Positions 33,758-45,458 of a stretch of 64,000 bases of DNA are shown in pieces. Position 1 is the first letter of the stretch. Each line of letters begins with the position of its first letter. The notes under the pieces are model-generated. The model was not told the DNA's origin. It did not search any database and saw only the letters and a program-made list of their open reading frames with translations. Position numbers and translations under genes: made by a program. This stretch comes from Okapia johnstoni (Eukaryota > Chordata > Mammalia > Artiodactyla > Giraffidae): contig CM044314.1 in the NCBI GenBank assembly GCA_024291935.2, positions 29,858,001 through 29,922,000 of the forward strand. Reading direction: 5' to 3'.

Positions 33758-34700
33758 CATCCATGTCATTGCAGATGGAATTATTTCATTCTTTCTTATG
33801 ATTGAGTAATAGTCCATTGTATTCCATTCCAATATACATATACCATATCGTCTTTATCCATTCATTCAAATAATCAGATGATGGACATTTAGGTTGCAAC
33901 CATGTCTTGGCTATTGTAAATAGTGCCACAGTGAACACTAGGATGCACATATCTATTATCTTTACAAATTAAGTTTTCCTCCAGATATATGCCCAGGAGT
34001 GGGATTGCAGGATCACATGGTGGCTCTAGTTTTACTTTTTCAAGGGACCTGCCTACTGTTCTCCATAGTCAGTGTACCAGTTTACTTTTCCACCCACAGT
34101 GTAGGAGGGTTTCTTTTTCTCCGCACTCTCTCTAGGATTTATTATTAGTAGACTTGTGGTGATGGCCATTCTAACCAGTGTGAAGTGATAACTGACTGTG
34201 GTTTTGATTTGCATTTCTCTAATAATTAGTGATGTTGAACATCTTTTCAAGTGTCCTTTGGCCATCGGTATGTCTTCTTTGGAGAAATATCTATTTAGAT
34301 CTTCTGCCCATTTTCTGATTGGATTTTTTGTTTTTTGGACCTAGATATTATCAAATGAAGTGAAGTAAGCCAAACAGAGAAAGACGAATATCATATGATA
34401 TTGCTTATATGTGGAATACTAAAGGAGAAAGGGGGAGGAATAAATTAGGAGTTTGTGATTAACATATACACACTACTATATGTAAAATAGATAACCAACA
34501 AGGACTTATTATATGGAACAGAGAACTATACTCAATATTTTACAGCTACCTGTAAGAGAAAAGAATCTGAAAAAGAAACTACATATGTATATTTATATAT
34601 GTACATGTATAACTGAAGCACTTTGCTGTACACCTGCAACTAACACAACTTGTAAACCAACTAAACTTCAATTTAAAAATTAAAAATAAAAATAAAACAG
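33758..34700 (+). mobile_element. L1 3' end with inverted 5' portion
   Basis: 33758-34340 is antisense L1 ORF2/3' sequence (CCATGTCTTGGCTATTGTAA, GTGGGATTGCAGGATCACAT, ATTTCTCTAATAATTAGTGA). 34341-34700 is sense, starting GACCTAGATATTATC and ending in the L1 3' tail. The antisense part stops at the L1 base just before the sense part begins (GACATGGATG / GACCTAG), as in twin-primed integration. It is a second copy of the arrangement at 3521-4840. Confidence 0.83.
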
Positions 34701-34769
34701 CTAAATTGAAAGGATGTCAAGAAAGAATTTTTTTAAAAAAAAGGAAAGGAGGGAGAGTTAGGGGAAAAA

Positions 34770-35000
34770 AGAGACAAAATAGTAAAGCTAAATGGACTAA
34801 ATGAAAAAACTGAATTGTTTTTTTTTTTAGATCAGAAGCCACCTTATATAGTTTGTAAGTGATGCACCTAAAATGAAAGGTTGATAAGCCTGGAAAATAT
34901 ATATACTAAGTATACATACAACAAGCAAAAGCTAAAGTAGCTATATAAACATTAGACAAAACACTAACTAAGGCAGTAAGAGTTCTCTGTCTCCGAGTAG
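34770..35000 (+). mobile_element. Possible L1 ORF2 5'-region fragment
   Basis: Weak resemblance to L1/HAL1 endonuclease-region sequence (AAGCAAAAGCTAAAGTAGCT, AACATTAGACAAAACACTAA). Confidence 0.4.
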
Positions 35001-35270
35001 AATGATGAATTTCCTTCACCAAACCGAAACTCCCAAGCTGACAGTAATGACTCTTTAGACATGGTAACTTTGTTGTTAATCCTCACTCTCTACAACCCTC
35101 TGCCTTTATTTCCCTTTGACACAAGACATACCTGGAGTCCTCACAAAATACGGTTCTTCATTCTGAGTTCCCTGTCCCAGTTCTTCCACCTCTATTATAA
35201 TAACCTTACCCTCTGGTTTTCTGCCCTTCTCCAAACCTATTCGACTTCAGCAACCCTCAAAACTGAACTT
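35001..35270. other. No recognised feature
   Basis: A pyrimidine-rich stretch with an 80-codon plus frame (35061-35303) that shows no recognisable family. Confidence 0.3.
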
Positions 35271-35276
35271 TTCCAG

Positions 35277-35412
35277 GAATTTTTTTGGTGGTCCAGTGGT
35301 TAAGACTCAGTGCTTTCACTGCCAGGGCCTCGGTTCAATCCCTGATCAGAGAACTAAGATCCCACAAGTCATGCGGCATGGCCAGATAAAGAAAAAACAA
35401 GCAAACAAACAC
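35277..35412 (+). mobile_element. CHR-type (tRNA-derived) SINE
   Basis: Sense: TTTTTGGTGGTCCAGTGGTT, CTCGGTTCAATCCCTGATCA, CATGCGGCATGGCC, A-rich tail. Confidence 0.82.
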
Positions 35413-36585
35413 CTTAACTTTTCCATCACAATCCTGGTGCTGGGGATTAAACAGATCAGACAGACCCAGATCCCTTCTTGATCTCTGAGCCAACTGCAAT
35501 ATTGAGTAAAACTGCTTTAAAGGATAAAGCTGCTTTCCAAATTCTTATATATTTAAGATATTTTCTGAATACAGTAGCCAAAGACATTTGTAATGATTTT
35601 GTCACTACAGCTATACTTTGAGAATAGCCAACAGTTAGTCTGTCTCACAAAGCATGTCACATGAGAGTGATTAGTGATTAACCAAGCACTACACTGGAAT
35701 TCTTGCGAGCATACTGACCTGAAACAAGCAGAGGGCAGATTCTGACCTGGTAGGAGAAAGAAATGGGAGAGGGGCAGTGGCTAAAGGTGATGGTGAGAAA
35801 GAGCCAAGGAGAACGAGAACAAAACAGAGTCTACTTACTTTTTAACCTGGATCAACTCTGAAAATATTAACATATTATTGGAGTTGAACATTTACCAAAA
35901 CCTGTCAAAAGGGAAGGAGAAAATAAGTCAATCTCCAAAAGTACAAACCCCTTTTTTCTAAGGGGTAGAGGACAGAATTACTGATTAGTGTTGAATTTCT
36001 ATATTTTTTCCTCTGAAATACTTTTAGCCAAATGAGAAAGGCCTTAACTCTCATGTAGAAGACCAGGATCCTAGGTCAAAAGAGCTTCTTTTCAGCCACA
36101 AGTACTAATTCACCTTCTAGCTGGATGCAGAGAGACAGCATAAACCAGAAAAAAAAAAATGCTAAATTAAAAGGAGAGATTTAAACACCTGCTCAAGAAA
36201 TACAAGAGATATCACAAGACAAAAAGTGAATGTCAAAAGCATAATATCCCCAAGAAATGCTAAAAAACATGGACTGATCATACTGTTACTGCATTCATTT
36301 CCAGGGAAATGAAAAGACCTCACATGAACCCCTCTGAATAAGTACCTGGAAACTGGGAGAATCTGATGGAGAAAGAATGAGCAAAATGTTGCATAAACAG
36401 ACAGCTTCAGAAGGGGGTGAGTTGGCAAGCGGGGGGTGCTGCCTCATTTGCTCAGCCCACTGCCCTGTTGCTAGGGGAGAATAACACTGTGGGAGTGAGT
36501 CAGGCAAGAAAGCAGAGAACAGGAGGCGTCCTATCTCTGCTAAGTCAGCTGTGGAGATAAAGTAGCAGACACTGGAGACTCACGG
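35413..36585. other. Unassigned sequence
   Basis: About 1.2 kb without a recognised repeat. The part after 36280 is GC-richer (GAAGGGGGTGAGTTGGCAAG) and directly precedes the short ORF at 36587. Confidence 0.35.
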
Positions 36586-36586
36586 A

Positions 36587-36826
36587 ATGGGAGCTGATGA
36601 GCCAGAGGGGAAGAATGCATCTAGCTCCCAGTCAGCAGCCACATCAAAGATTTCAAGGATTAGCAAAAATGCCCAGCCCATTATGCAAGCAATCCTGGAT
36701 ACCCAGAATCTAATCTGGTTGATGAGTTTAATCAGGCCAGGTTTTTGTGGACTTGGTACAAAAAGCTCAAGTGACTTTTCACCAGGGAAGCAAAACAAAA
36801 ACAGTCTTCATAAAGCACCCTCCTAA
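36587..36826 (+). other. Unassigned 79-codon ORF with good start context
   Basis: The ATG has G at -3 and G at +4. The product is 79 residues: a Ser-rich hydrophilic N-terminus, a hydrophobic middle (AILDTQNLIWLMSLI, about residues 35-49), then a basic Ser/Lys/Asn tail. No repeat overlaps it and I do not recognise a family. It could be a short peptide, a piece of an exon, or chance. Confidence 0.2.
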
Positions 36827-37049
36827 GCATTCTCCAATGGTAATAAAACAATTCTATATATCTGCTAATTCCTGAACATAAAATTGAGATCACCAAAGAC
36901 CAAATCATAGTCCCAGACTCCTTTCTCTCTAGATGAAACGAAGTCTTGTTTATCTAGGCTATTTGAGGAGTATCCAACCTATGCACTTATTTGCAATCCC
37001 AGCAATCAAAGGTTAGGTACACTGCACCCTCTACTGGCTTTGCAACTGC

Positions 37050-37533
37050 AGTTCAGTTCAGTTCAGTCACTCAGTCGTTCCCACTCTTTGCGACCCCATG
37101 GACTGCAGCACGCCAGGCTTCCCTGTCCGTTACCAACTCCCAGAGCCTGCTCAAACTCATGTCCATCGAGTCGGTGATGCCATCCAATCATCTCATTCTC
37201 TGTCATCCCCATCTCCTCCCGCCTTCAATCTTTCCCAGCATCAGGGTCTTTTCTAATGGGTCAGTTCTTTGCATCAGGTGGCCAAAGTATTGGAGTTTCA
37301 GCTTCAACATCAGTCCTTCTAATGCATATTCAGGATTGACTTCCTTTAGGATTGACTGGTTTGATCTCCTTGCAGTCCAAGGAACTCTCAAGAGTCTTCT
37401 CCAACAACACAGTTCAAAAACATCAATTCTTTGGTGCTCATCTTTCTCTATAGTCCAACTCTCACATCCATACATGACCACTGGAAAAACCATAGCTTTG
37501 ACTAGACAGACCTTTGTCAGCAAAGTTGGCAAA
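37050..37533 (-). mobile_element. BovB LINE, 0.5 kb
   Basis: Antisense BovB 3' end (GTTCAGTTCAGTCACTCAGT to ACTAGACAGACCTTTGTC). Candidate flanks GCAACTGC (37042-37049) and GCAATTGC (37534-37541). The minus frame is open for 120 codons (37565-37203), partly running into flanking DNA at its N-terminal end. Confidence 0.93.
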
Positions 37534-37541
37534 GCAATTGC

Positions 37542-38195
37542 TGTTAAAGAGAAATTTAACCTCAACTCTCAGCCTTTAGCTAGCTTCCTTTCTCCAGTGG
37601 CCAAGAAATAGAAGCATGAAGCAAGTTTCTTTAAGGTTAAGTTAACCTTAACCAAAGATTTATACAACATAAAATCTATAAATATACAAGATTTATACAA
37701 GACTTATGTCATTAAAAGTTAACATAAAAATGTTCAAACCCTTAAAAATAAACTCTATTCATATATTTTTGCTGATATTTGCCGGAATTATTGAAGTTTT
37801 CTATGTTGATTACTCTGGAGAGTCAAGGACTGAAAGTGAATTAAAGAAAGGAAAGTGATAATAGAGCCATTTCAGATATTTCAAAACAATGTCCCCACAT
37901 ATTTCTTATTATCTCTCTTCTCAATATTTGCAGAACTTTTGTCACCCCATTCTTCTATCACTGCAATGTACAGACACAAAAGTGTCTACCTTCAATTTCT
38001 CTGAACTCCCAGAAAAGAGTTTAGAGTACAGATTTCAAGTAAAAGTCGAAATTCTGCAGTGTCTCTAATAATTGAAAATGAATAGGCTATTTCCCTCTTA
38101 TCAATTACCTAGCAAATAGTCCAAAGGTGATGTTTCAGAATGTATCATCTCTCTTCCAAGGTTGCAGTTACACCCCTAACTGATGTATTCAACCA
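37542..38195. other. No recognised feature
   Basis: AT-rich unassigned sequence. Confidence 0.35.
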
Positions 38196-38197
38196 AA

Positions 38198-38300
38198 TTC
38201 ACTCATTTCGTCATCTGGTAAATATTTACTGAGCACCCGTAATGTGTCAGGCAATGTTCTGGGTGCTACAGACAAACAGTAAACAGATAGCCTCATCCCC
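38198..38300 (-). mobile_element. L2-type fragment
   Basis: Antisense L2 3' region: AATATTTACTGAGCACCCGT, GTCAGGCAATGTTCTGGGTG. Confidence 0.65.
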
Positions 38301-38727
38301 TGTTTCACACTGAAAAGACAGAACACAGCTTAGAGAGTTCCCATTCATTCTCCTTACATTTCAGTGGGTTTGTACACCTCCACACCTCCTAGATCAAATT
38401 CCAACTCCTTAAAGTCTACTTTGATCAACTTGGTCCATGAGTCTCACACCAACTCTGATTTTCCTGAAATGTCCTGTTGTTAAGCCATTACACATTTCCT
38501 ATCTAGACATGTGTAGGTGTACAACTGTAGGTGAACAAATTAGTTGTTACTCATATCTGTTATTGTCTTGAATTAATATTTAAATATTTCATTGTCACTG
38601 GATTTGACATATATCTGTGTTTTTTCCTCAACTAAATTAGAAGTTCTTTGAAGTAAGACATACGTGACTTGACATGGAATTATATAAGAAATGTTAAAAG
38701 AATATAAAAATAAATCATATTTAACAA
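38301..38727. other. No recognised feature
   Basis: Unassigned sequence between L2 and L1. Confidence 0.35.
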
Positions 38728-41485
38728 CTCATGTGTTTTGAAAAGAATTCTATCAACATTTAGAGAAGAGCTAATGCCCATCCTTCTAAATCTCTTTCAA
38801 AAAATGGTAGAAGAAGGAACACTTCCAGACTCATTCTACAAGGCCACCATCAGCCTGATATCAAAACCAGACAAAGACAACACACAAAAAAGAAAACTAC
38901 AGGCCAGTATCACTGATGAACATAGATGCAAAAATCCTCAACAAAATTTTAGCAAACAGAATTGAGCAACATATCAAAAAGTTCACACACCATGATCAAG
39001 CTGGGTTTATTTCAGGAATGCAAAGATTCTTCAATATATGCAAAAAAATCAACGTGATATACCATATTAACAAGTTGAAAGATAAAAATCATATGATCAT
39101 CTCAATAGATGCAGAAAAAGCCTTTGACAAAATTCAGCACCCATTTATGATTAAAACTCTTCAAAAAATGGACATAGAAGAAACCTACCTCAACATAGTA
39201 AAGTCCATATATGATAATCCTACAGCAAACATTATTCTCAATGGTGAAAAACTGAAAGCATTCCCCCTAACATCAGGAACAAGACAAGGGTATTCACTTT
39301 CACCACTATTATTCAACATAGTTCTGGAAGTCTTAGCATACATAAATCAGAGAAGAAAAAGAAATAAAAGGAATCCAGATTGGAAAAGAAGAAGTAAAGC
39401 TCTCACTGTTTGCAGATGACATGCTACTGTACATAGAAAACCCTAAAGATAGTATCAGAAAATTACTAGAGCTAATCAGTGAATTTAGCAAAGTTGCAGG
39501 ATACAAAATCAACACACGGAAATCACTTGCATTTCTATATACTAATAATGAAAAATCAGAAGGAGAAATTAAGGAATCAATCCCATTCACCATTGCAACA
39601 AAAAGAACTAAATATCTAGGAATAAACTTACTTACGTAGACAAAAGAACCGTACACAGAAAATTATAAGACTCTGAAGAAAGAAACAAGATGACATAAAC
39701 AGATGGAGAGATATTCCATGTTCCAGGGTAGGAAGAATCAATATTGTGAAAATAACTATACTACCAAATGCAATCTACAGATTCAATGCAATCCCTATCA
39801 AATTACCAATGATATTTTTCATAGAAATTTAGAACAAAAAATTTCACAATTCATATGGAAACACAAAGACCCTGAATAGCCAAAGCCATCTTGAGAAAGA
39901 AGAATGGAGCTGGAGGAATCAACCTTCCTGACTTCAGATTACACTACAAGTCATCAAGACAGTATGGTACTGGCACCAAAACAGAAATGTAGACCAGTGG
40001 AACAAAACAGAAAGTCCAGAAATAAACCCATGCACATATGGGCGCCTTACTTTTTACAAATGAAGCAAGAATATACAATGGGGCAAAGCCAGTCTCTTCA
40101 ATAAATGGTGCTGGGAAAACTGGACAGCTACATGTAAAAGAATGAAATTAGAATGCTTCCTAACACCGTACACAAAGACAAACTCAAAATGGATCAAACA
40201 TCTAAATATAAGACCAGAAACTATAAAACTCTTAGAGGAAACCACAGGCAGAACACTCGATGACATAAATCAAAGCAAGGTCCACCATGGCCCACCTCCT
40301 AAATAAAACAAAAGTACACAAGTGGGACCTGATTAAACGCAAAAGCTTTTGCACAGCAAAGGAAACTATAAGCAAGGTGAAAAGACAACCCTCAGAGTGG
40401 GAGAAAATAATACCAAATGAAACAACTGACAAAGGATTAATTTCTAAAATATACAAGCAGCTCATGGAACTCAATCCCAGAAAAACAAACAACCCAATCA
40501 AAAAGTGGGAGAAAAAAAAAAAAGTGGGAGAAAGACCTAAACAGACATTTCTCCAAAGAAGACATACAGATGGCTAACAAACACATGAAAGATGCTCAAC
40601 ATCGCTCATTATTAGAGAAACACAAATCAAAACTACAATGAGATATCACCTCATACCAGTCAAAATGGCCATCATCAAAAATTCTACAAGCGATAAATGC
40701 TGGAGAGGGTTTGGAGAAAAGGGAACACTCTTGCACTGTTGGTGGGAATGTAAACTGATACAGTCACTATGGAAGACAGTATGGAGATTCCTTAAAAAAC
40801 TAGGAAAAAAAACCACCATATGACCCAGCAATTCCACTCCTAGGCATATAACCTGAGGAAACCAAAATTGAAAAACACACGTATCCCATTGTTCATTGCA
40901 GCACTATTTACAATAGCTAGAACATGATAGCAACCTAGATGTCCATCCACAGATGAATTGATAAAGAAGTTGTGGTACATATACACAATGGAATATTATT
41001 CAGCCATAAAAAGGAATGCATTTGAATCAGTTCTGATGAGGTGGATGAACCTAGAACCTATTATATTATACACAATGAAGTGAGTCAGAAGGAAAGATAG
41101 ATAGTGTTCTAACACACATATATGGAATCTAGAAAAATGGTACTAAAGAATTGATTTACAGGGCATCAATGGAGAAACAGACATAGAGAATAGACTTATG
41201 GACATGGGGAGAGGGGAGGAGAGGGCGAGATGTATGGAAAAGGTAACATGGAAACTTACATTATCACATGTAAAATAGATAGCCAACGGGAATTTGCTGT
41301 ATGACTCAGGAAACTCAAACAGGGGCTCTGTATCAACCTAGAGGGGTGGAATGGGGAGGGAGGTGGGAGGGAGGTTCCAAAGGGAGGGGTATATGTATAC
41401 CTATGGCTGATTCATGTTGAGGTTTGACAGAAAATAACAAAATTCTGTACAGCAATTACCGCTCAATAAAAAAATTTAAATATTA
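38728..41485 (+). mobile_element. Ruminant L1 (L1-BT-like), 2.7 kb, 5'-truncated
   Basis: Continuous sense L1 from within ORF2, upstream of the RT core, through the ORF2 C-terminus to the 3' UTR. The 3' UTR has a G-rich patch (41343-41371) and an AATAAA-bearing A-rich end (CCGCTCAATAAAAAAATT). It is the longest L1 here and clearly younger than the others, with long stretches close to a coding consensus. I found no convincing target-site duplication. Confidence 0.92.
38738..39639 (+). pseudogene. L1 ORF2 reverse transcriptase, frameshifted
   Basis: Three overlapping open stretches encode RT. 38738-38965 covers the finger ([12 protein letters not shown]). 38916-39419 covers [19 protein letters not shown], the motif A-like [12 protein letters not shown] (residues about 63-74) and the [18 protein letters not shown] block. 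39421-39639 covers the region after the active site. The FADD catalytic motif is encoded at 39409-39420, but in a different frame from the preceding ORF because of an indel shortly before 39340. It is not functional. Confidence 0.88.
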
Positions 41486-41512
41486 AATAAGTTTATTTAA
41501 AATTTTTTTTAA

Positions 41513-41535
41513 ATTAATAATAATAATAATAAAAA
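41513..41535. repeat. (TAA)n microsatellite
   Basis: Six AAT/TAA units at the junction of two L1 elements. Confidence 0.85.
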
Positions 41536-41875
41536 TACTCTAGAATGAACTTAATAAAAGAAGTGCAAGAATCGTACACTAAAAACTACAGAACCTCATT
41601 TAAAAACTTTAAAAACACCTAAACTAATTGCAGTACATCCTGCAGTCATGAATCAGACTTACTATTATAAGGTGACACTACTCCCCAAACTGATCTACAG
41701 GTTAAACGCAATCCCTTTCATAATCTAGCTATCTTGTTTTGCAGAAATTGATAAACTGATAGTCCTAAGACTCAAATGGAAATGCAAGGGACCCAGAGCA
41801 GCCAAAGTAACATTGGAAAAGAACAAAATTAAAGAACACATGTTGCCCAGTTTCAAAACTTGCTACAAAGAATTC

Positions 41876-41925
41876 CCTGGTGGTCCAGTGGTTAGGATTC
41901 TGTGCTTTTACTGCAGGAAGCAAAG
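41876..41925 (+). mobile_element. CHR-type SINE head fragment
   Basis: GAATTCCCTGGTGGTCCAG and TTAGGATTCTGTGCTTTTAC: only the first 50 bases, embedded in L1. Confidence 0.7.
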
Positions 41926-42317
41926 ATACAATAGTCAAAACAATGTGATATTTGGCACAAAGCTAAACACATAGCTCAGTTGGATAAATAAACCAATACA
42001 TGTACTGTCTGGTAAATACCAGAAATAAACCCATATATCTGTAGCCAACTGATTTTCAACAAGAATTCCAAGGCTATTCATTCAGGAAAGAATAGCCCCT
42101 TCAACAAATGATTTTGGACAGTTAGATATTCATGGGCAAAAGAATAAAGTTGGACCCCTGCCATACACAATACACAAACATCAACTAAAAGTGGATCAAT
42201 GTCCTAAAGAGCTGAAATCATAAAACTTTTAGAAGAAAATCTTATAAGAGGGGAGCTCTTCATGACCTCAAATTTGACAATGCATTCTCAGATATGCCAC
42301 CACAGCATAAACAAGCA

Positions 42318-42339
42318 AAAAAAAAAAAAAAAAAAAAGA
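42318..42339. repeat. Poly(A) expansion inside L1
   Basis: 22 A where L1 normally has a short A run. Confidence 0.85.
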
Positions 42340-42790
42340 TTACCTTCATCAAAGTTGAAAGCATTTGTGCATCAAGGACATTATCAAGAAAGTAAAAAGA
42401 AAACCTGTAGAATGGGAGAATATGTCTTACCTAAAAGTTAGTATGTAGAATAAATGAACTCCTACAACTCAACAATAAAATGACAAACAGCCCAATTAAA
42501 AACAAGCAAAGGATTTGAATAAACATGTTCCCAAAGAAGACATACAAATGGCTAACATGAGAAAATGCCAACATCATTAGCCATCAGGGAAATGCAAACT
42601 GAAACCACAAACAAATACCACTTCACATACACTAGGATGACTGTATTCAGAAAGATAGATAATAATAAGTGTTGGCAAGAATATGGAGAAATTTGAACTG
42701 TCATATATTGCTGAAGGGAATATAATACAATGTAGCCACTTTGAAAAAAAATTTGACAATTCCTCAAAAATAAAACATAGAGTTGCCATC

Positions 42791-44014
42791 AGTCAGTTCA
42801 GTTCAGTCGCTCAGTCGTGTCTGACTCTTTGCTACCCCATGAATTGCAGCACGCCAGGCCTCTCTGTCCATCACCAACTCCCGGAGTCCACCCAAACCCA
42901 TGTCCATCGAGTTGGTGATGCCATCCAACCATCTCATCCTCTGTTGTGCCCTTCTCCTCCTGCCCCCAATCCTACCCAGCATTAGGGTCTTTTCCAATGA
43001 GTCAACTCTTTGCATGAGGTGGCCAAGGTATTGGAGTTTCAGCTTCAACATCAGTCCTTCCAATGAACACCCAGGATTGATCTCCTTTAGGATGGATTGA
43101 TTCGATCTCCTTGCAGTCCAAGGGACTCTCAAGAGTCTGCTCCAACACCACGCTTCAAAAGCATCAATTCTGCAGTGCTCAGCTTTCTTCACTGTCCAAA
43201 TCTCACATCCACACATGACCACTGGAAAAACCATAGCCTTGACTAGATGGACTTTTGTTGGCAAAGTAATGTCTCTGCTTTTAAATATGCTGTCTAGGTT
43301 GGTCATAACCTTCCTTCCAAGGAGTAAGTGTCTTTTAATTTCATGGCTGCAATCACCATCAACAGTGACTTTGGAGCCCCCCCAAATAAAGTCTGATACT
43401 GTTTCCACTGTTTCCCCATCTATTTCCCATGAAGTGATGGGACCAGATGCCATGATCTTAGTTTTCTGAACATTGAGCTTTAAGCCAACTTTTTCACTCT
43501 CCTCTTTCACTTTCATCAAGAGGCTCCTTAGTTCTTCTTCACTTTCTGCCATAAGGGTGGTGTCATCTGCATATCTGAGTTTATTGATATTTCTCCTGGC
43601 AATCTTGATTCCAGCTTGTGTTTCTTCCAGCCCAGCGTTTCTCATGATGTACTCTGCATATAAGTTAAATAAGCAGGGTGACAATATACAGCCTTGACGT
43701 ACTCCTTTTCCTATTTGGAACCAGTCTGTCGTTCCATGTCCAGTTCTAACTGTTGCTTCCTGACCTGCATACAGGTTTCTCAAGAGACAGGTCAGATGGT
43801 CTGGTATTCCCGTCTCTTTCAGAATTTTCCACAGTTTATTGTGATCCACACAGTCAAAGGCTTTGGCATAGTCAATAAAGCAGAAATAGATGTTTTTGTG
43901 GAACTCTCTTGCTTTTTCAATGATCCAGCGGATATCGGCAATTTGATCTCTGGTTCCTCTGCCTTTTCTAAAACCAGCTTGAACATCTGGAAGTTCACGG
44001 TTCACATATTGCTG
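42791..44014 (-). mobile_element. BovB LINE, 1.2 kb, nearly undamaged
   Basis: Antisense BovB from the CAGCAATATGTGAACCGTGA segment (read on the minus strand) to the GAGCGACTGAACTGAACTGA tail. It is inserted in the old L1M, whose sequence continues on both sides (ends at GTTGCCAT, resumes at TTACCCAGC). It is 5'-truncated and lacks the endonuclease and the RT N-terminus. Confidence 0.96.
42803..44005 (-). pseudogene. Open 400-codon BovB ORF2 fragment (reverse transcriptase to C-terminus)
   Basis: The longest open frame in the window. Residues 11-30 are the [20 protein letters not shown] block. FIDYAKAFD (43-51) is RT motif [17 protein letters not shown] (101-116) is motif [13 protein letters not shown] (143-154) carries the catalytic YADD at 145-148. 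The rest is the thumb and the BovB C-terminal region ([14 protein letters not shown] at 287-300; basic [11 protein letters not shown] at 349-359). All polymerase-core residues I can judge are present. No endonuclease, 5' UTR or promoter precedes it. The first ATG is simply the first Met after the truncation point. It is probably unexpressed, and the open frame reflects youth or luck. Confidence 0.9.
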
Positions 44015-44234
44015 TTACCCAGCAATTCCACTCCTAGGCATAAACTTAAGAGAAACAAAAATATATTTCCATATGAAAACTTGTACACAAATGTACATAG
44101 CAGTACTATTCATAATAACCAAAAAGTAGAAGCAATCCAGTTGCCCTTCAACAGATAACTGAATCACCAAAATGTGTGTATTCTTACAATGGAATATTTT
44201 TCGGTCATTAAAGGAATGTAGTATTGACATACAA

Positions 44235-44424
44235 GGGCTTCCCTGGTGGCTCAGTGATAAAGAATCCACCTGCCCATTCAGGAGATATGGGTTTGATCCC
44301 TGGGTCAAGAAATGGCAACCCACTCCAGGATTCTTGCCTGGAGTACTGGACAGAGGAAACTGGCAGGCTATATAGTCCAGGGGGTTACAAAGAGTGGGAC
44401 ATGACTTAACGACTGAACAACAAC
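44235..44424 (+). mobile_element. Bov-tA SINE nested in L1M
   Basis: Sense GGGCTTCCCTGGTGGCTCAG to GACTGAACAACAACAA, with a short internal deletion between GATCCCTGGGTCA and AGAAATGGCAACCC. Confidence 0.92.
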
Positions 44425-44507
44425 AATAACAAAAATAGTGACATAGAGATGAAAACATTATGCTAAGTGAAAGAACCAGGCATGAAATGTCACATATTGT
44501 GCTTTTT

Positions 44508-44600
44508 AAAGATATTCTGGCTGTTCTGGGTCTCTTGATTTTCCATGACTCTTAAGATCATCAGCTTGGCCATTTCTGCAAATAGAATAGATTTCATAAA
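44508..44600 (-). mobile_element. Short antisense L1 ORF2 piece
   Basis: TATTCTGGCTGTTCTGGGTC, TTGATTTTCCATGACTCTTA and GGCCATTTCTGCAAATAG read as antisense L1 ORF2 inside a sense L1 3' UTR. Confidence 0.6.
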
Positions 44601-45144
44601 CATGAAATCCATTTATCAAATAGGCAAATCTATAGAGATAGAAAGTAGATTAGTGGTTGTCAGGGGCTCAATGAATTGTCAGGGGGAAGGGAAAATGGCC
44701 ACTGATAGGTGTAGGATTTCCTTCTGGGGTGATAAAAATGTTCTAAAATTATCTAGTGGTAATGGTTACAGTAAATGTGCTTAAAACCACTGAATTGCAG
44801 ACTTTCAAAGAGTGATTTTTATGGTGCATATGAATTTTATGGTATATGAGTATATTGTGTATTTCAACAGAGCTGTCATTTTAAAAAATCCAGTCCATCC
44901 TAGAAAATTGGGATATCACAGTTACTTCATTTTTCTTTCTAGCCCTTGGAATTTACACAAGATGCCTTGTATATAGAAGTGCCAAAAATACATACACTTA
45001 TGAGTGTCTATTATTTCACATTGTTCACGAAATCCTCCATATATTAGTTGGAGTTTCTCAAGTGGTTCAAGATACTTGAGGCAAAGTTCATGTTTTAGAT
45101 TTCATGAATATTCACCATAATCATTAGACATAATGATTACATTG

Positions 45145-45353
45145 GGGGCTTCCCAAGTTGCTCAGTGGTAAAGACTCCACCTGCTACACAGAAGACGTGG
45201 GTTCAGTCCCTGAGTCGGGAAGATCCCCTGGAGAAGGAAATGGCAACCCACTCCAGTATTCTTACCTGGGAAATCCCATGGACAAAGCAGCCTGATGGGC
45301 TACATCTATGAGGTCACAAAAGAGTCAGATGCAACTTAGTGACTAAACAACAA
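45145..45353 (+). mobile_element. Bov-tA SINE
   Basis: Sense copy (GGGGGCTTCCCAAGTTGCTC to TAGTGACTAAACAACAACC). AATGATTAC / AATGATAAC flanks are a possible target duplication. Confidence 0.93.
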
Positions 45354-45458
45354 CCAATGATAACAGTGAGCCTGGAAATACTTAGAGTAGGTAGAAATGC
45401 TCAACATCTTGATCCACCTGTAACTCACAATTGTTCAGGAGGCTGTACTATCATGGGA

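Larger units (their letters stand above)
41536..44870 (+). mobile_element. Old L1M (ORF2 C-terminus to 3' UTR), heavily interrupted
   Basis: A single old L1 can be followed in sense (AATAAAAGAAGTGCAAGAAT at 41553, AGCCAACTGATTTTCAACAA, CATAGAGTTGCCAT at 42775, resuming TTACCCAGCAATTCCACTCC at 44015, then GGTGATAAAAATGTTCTAAA). It carries a CHR fragment, a poly(A) expansion, a 1.2 kb BovB, a Bov-tA and a short antisense L1 piece. Confidence 0.83.

Noticed and set aside
37203..37565. A 120-codon minus-strand ORF as a possible gene
   Set aside because: Nearly all of it is the BovB C-terminus. The first residues are flanking sequence.
43215..43697. Plus-strand ORFs of 74-84 codons opposite the open BovB frame
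   Set aside because: Shadows of the real minus-strand BovB frame.
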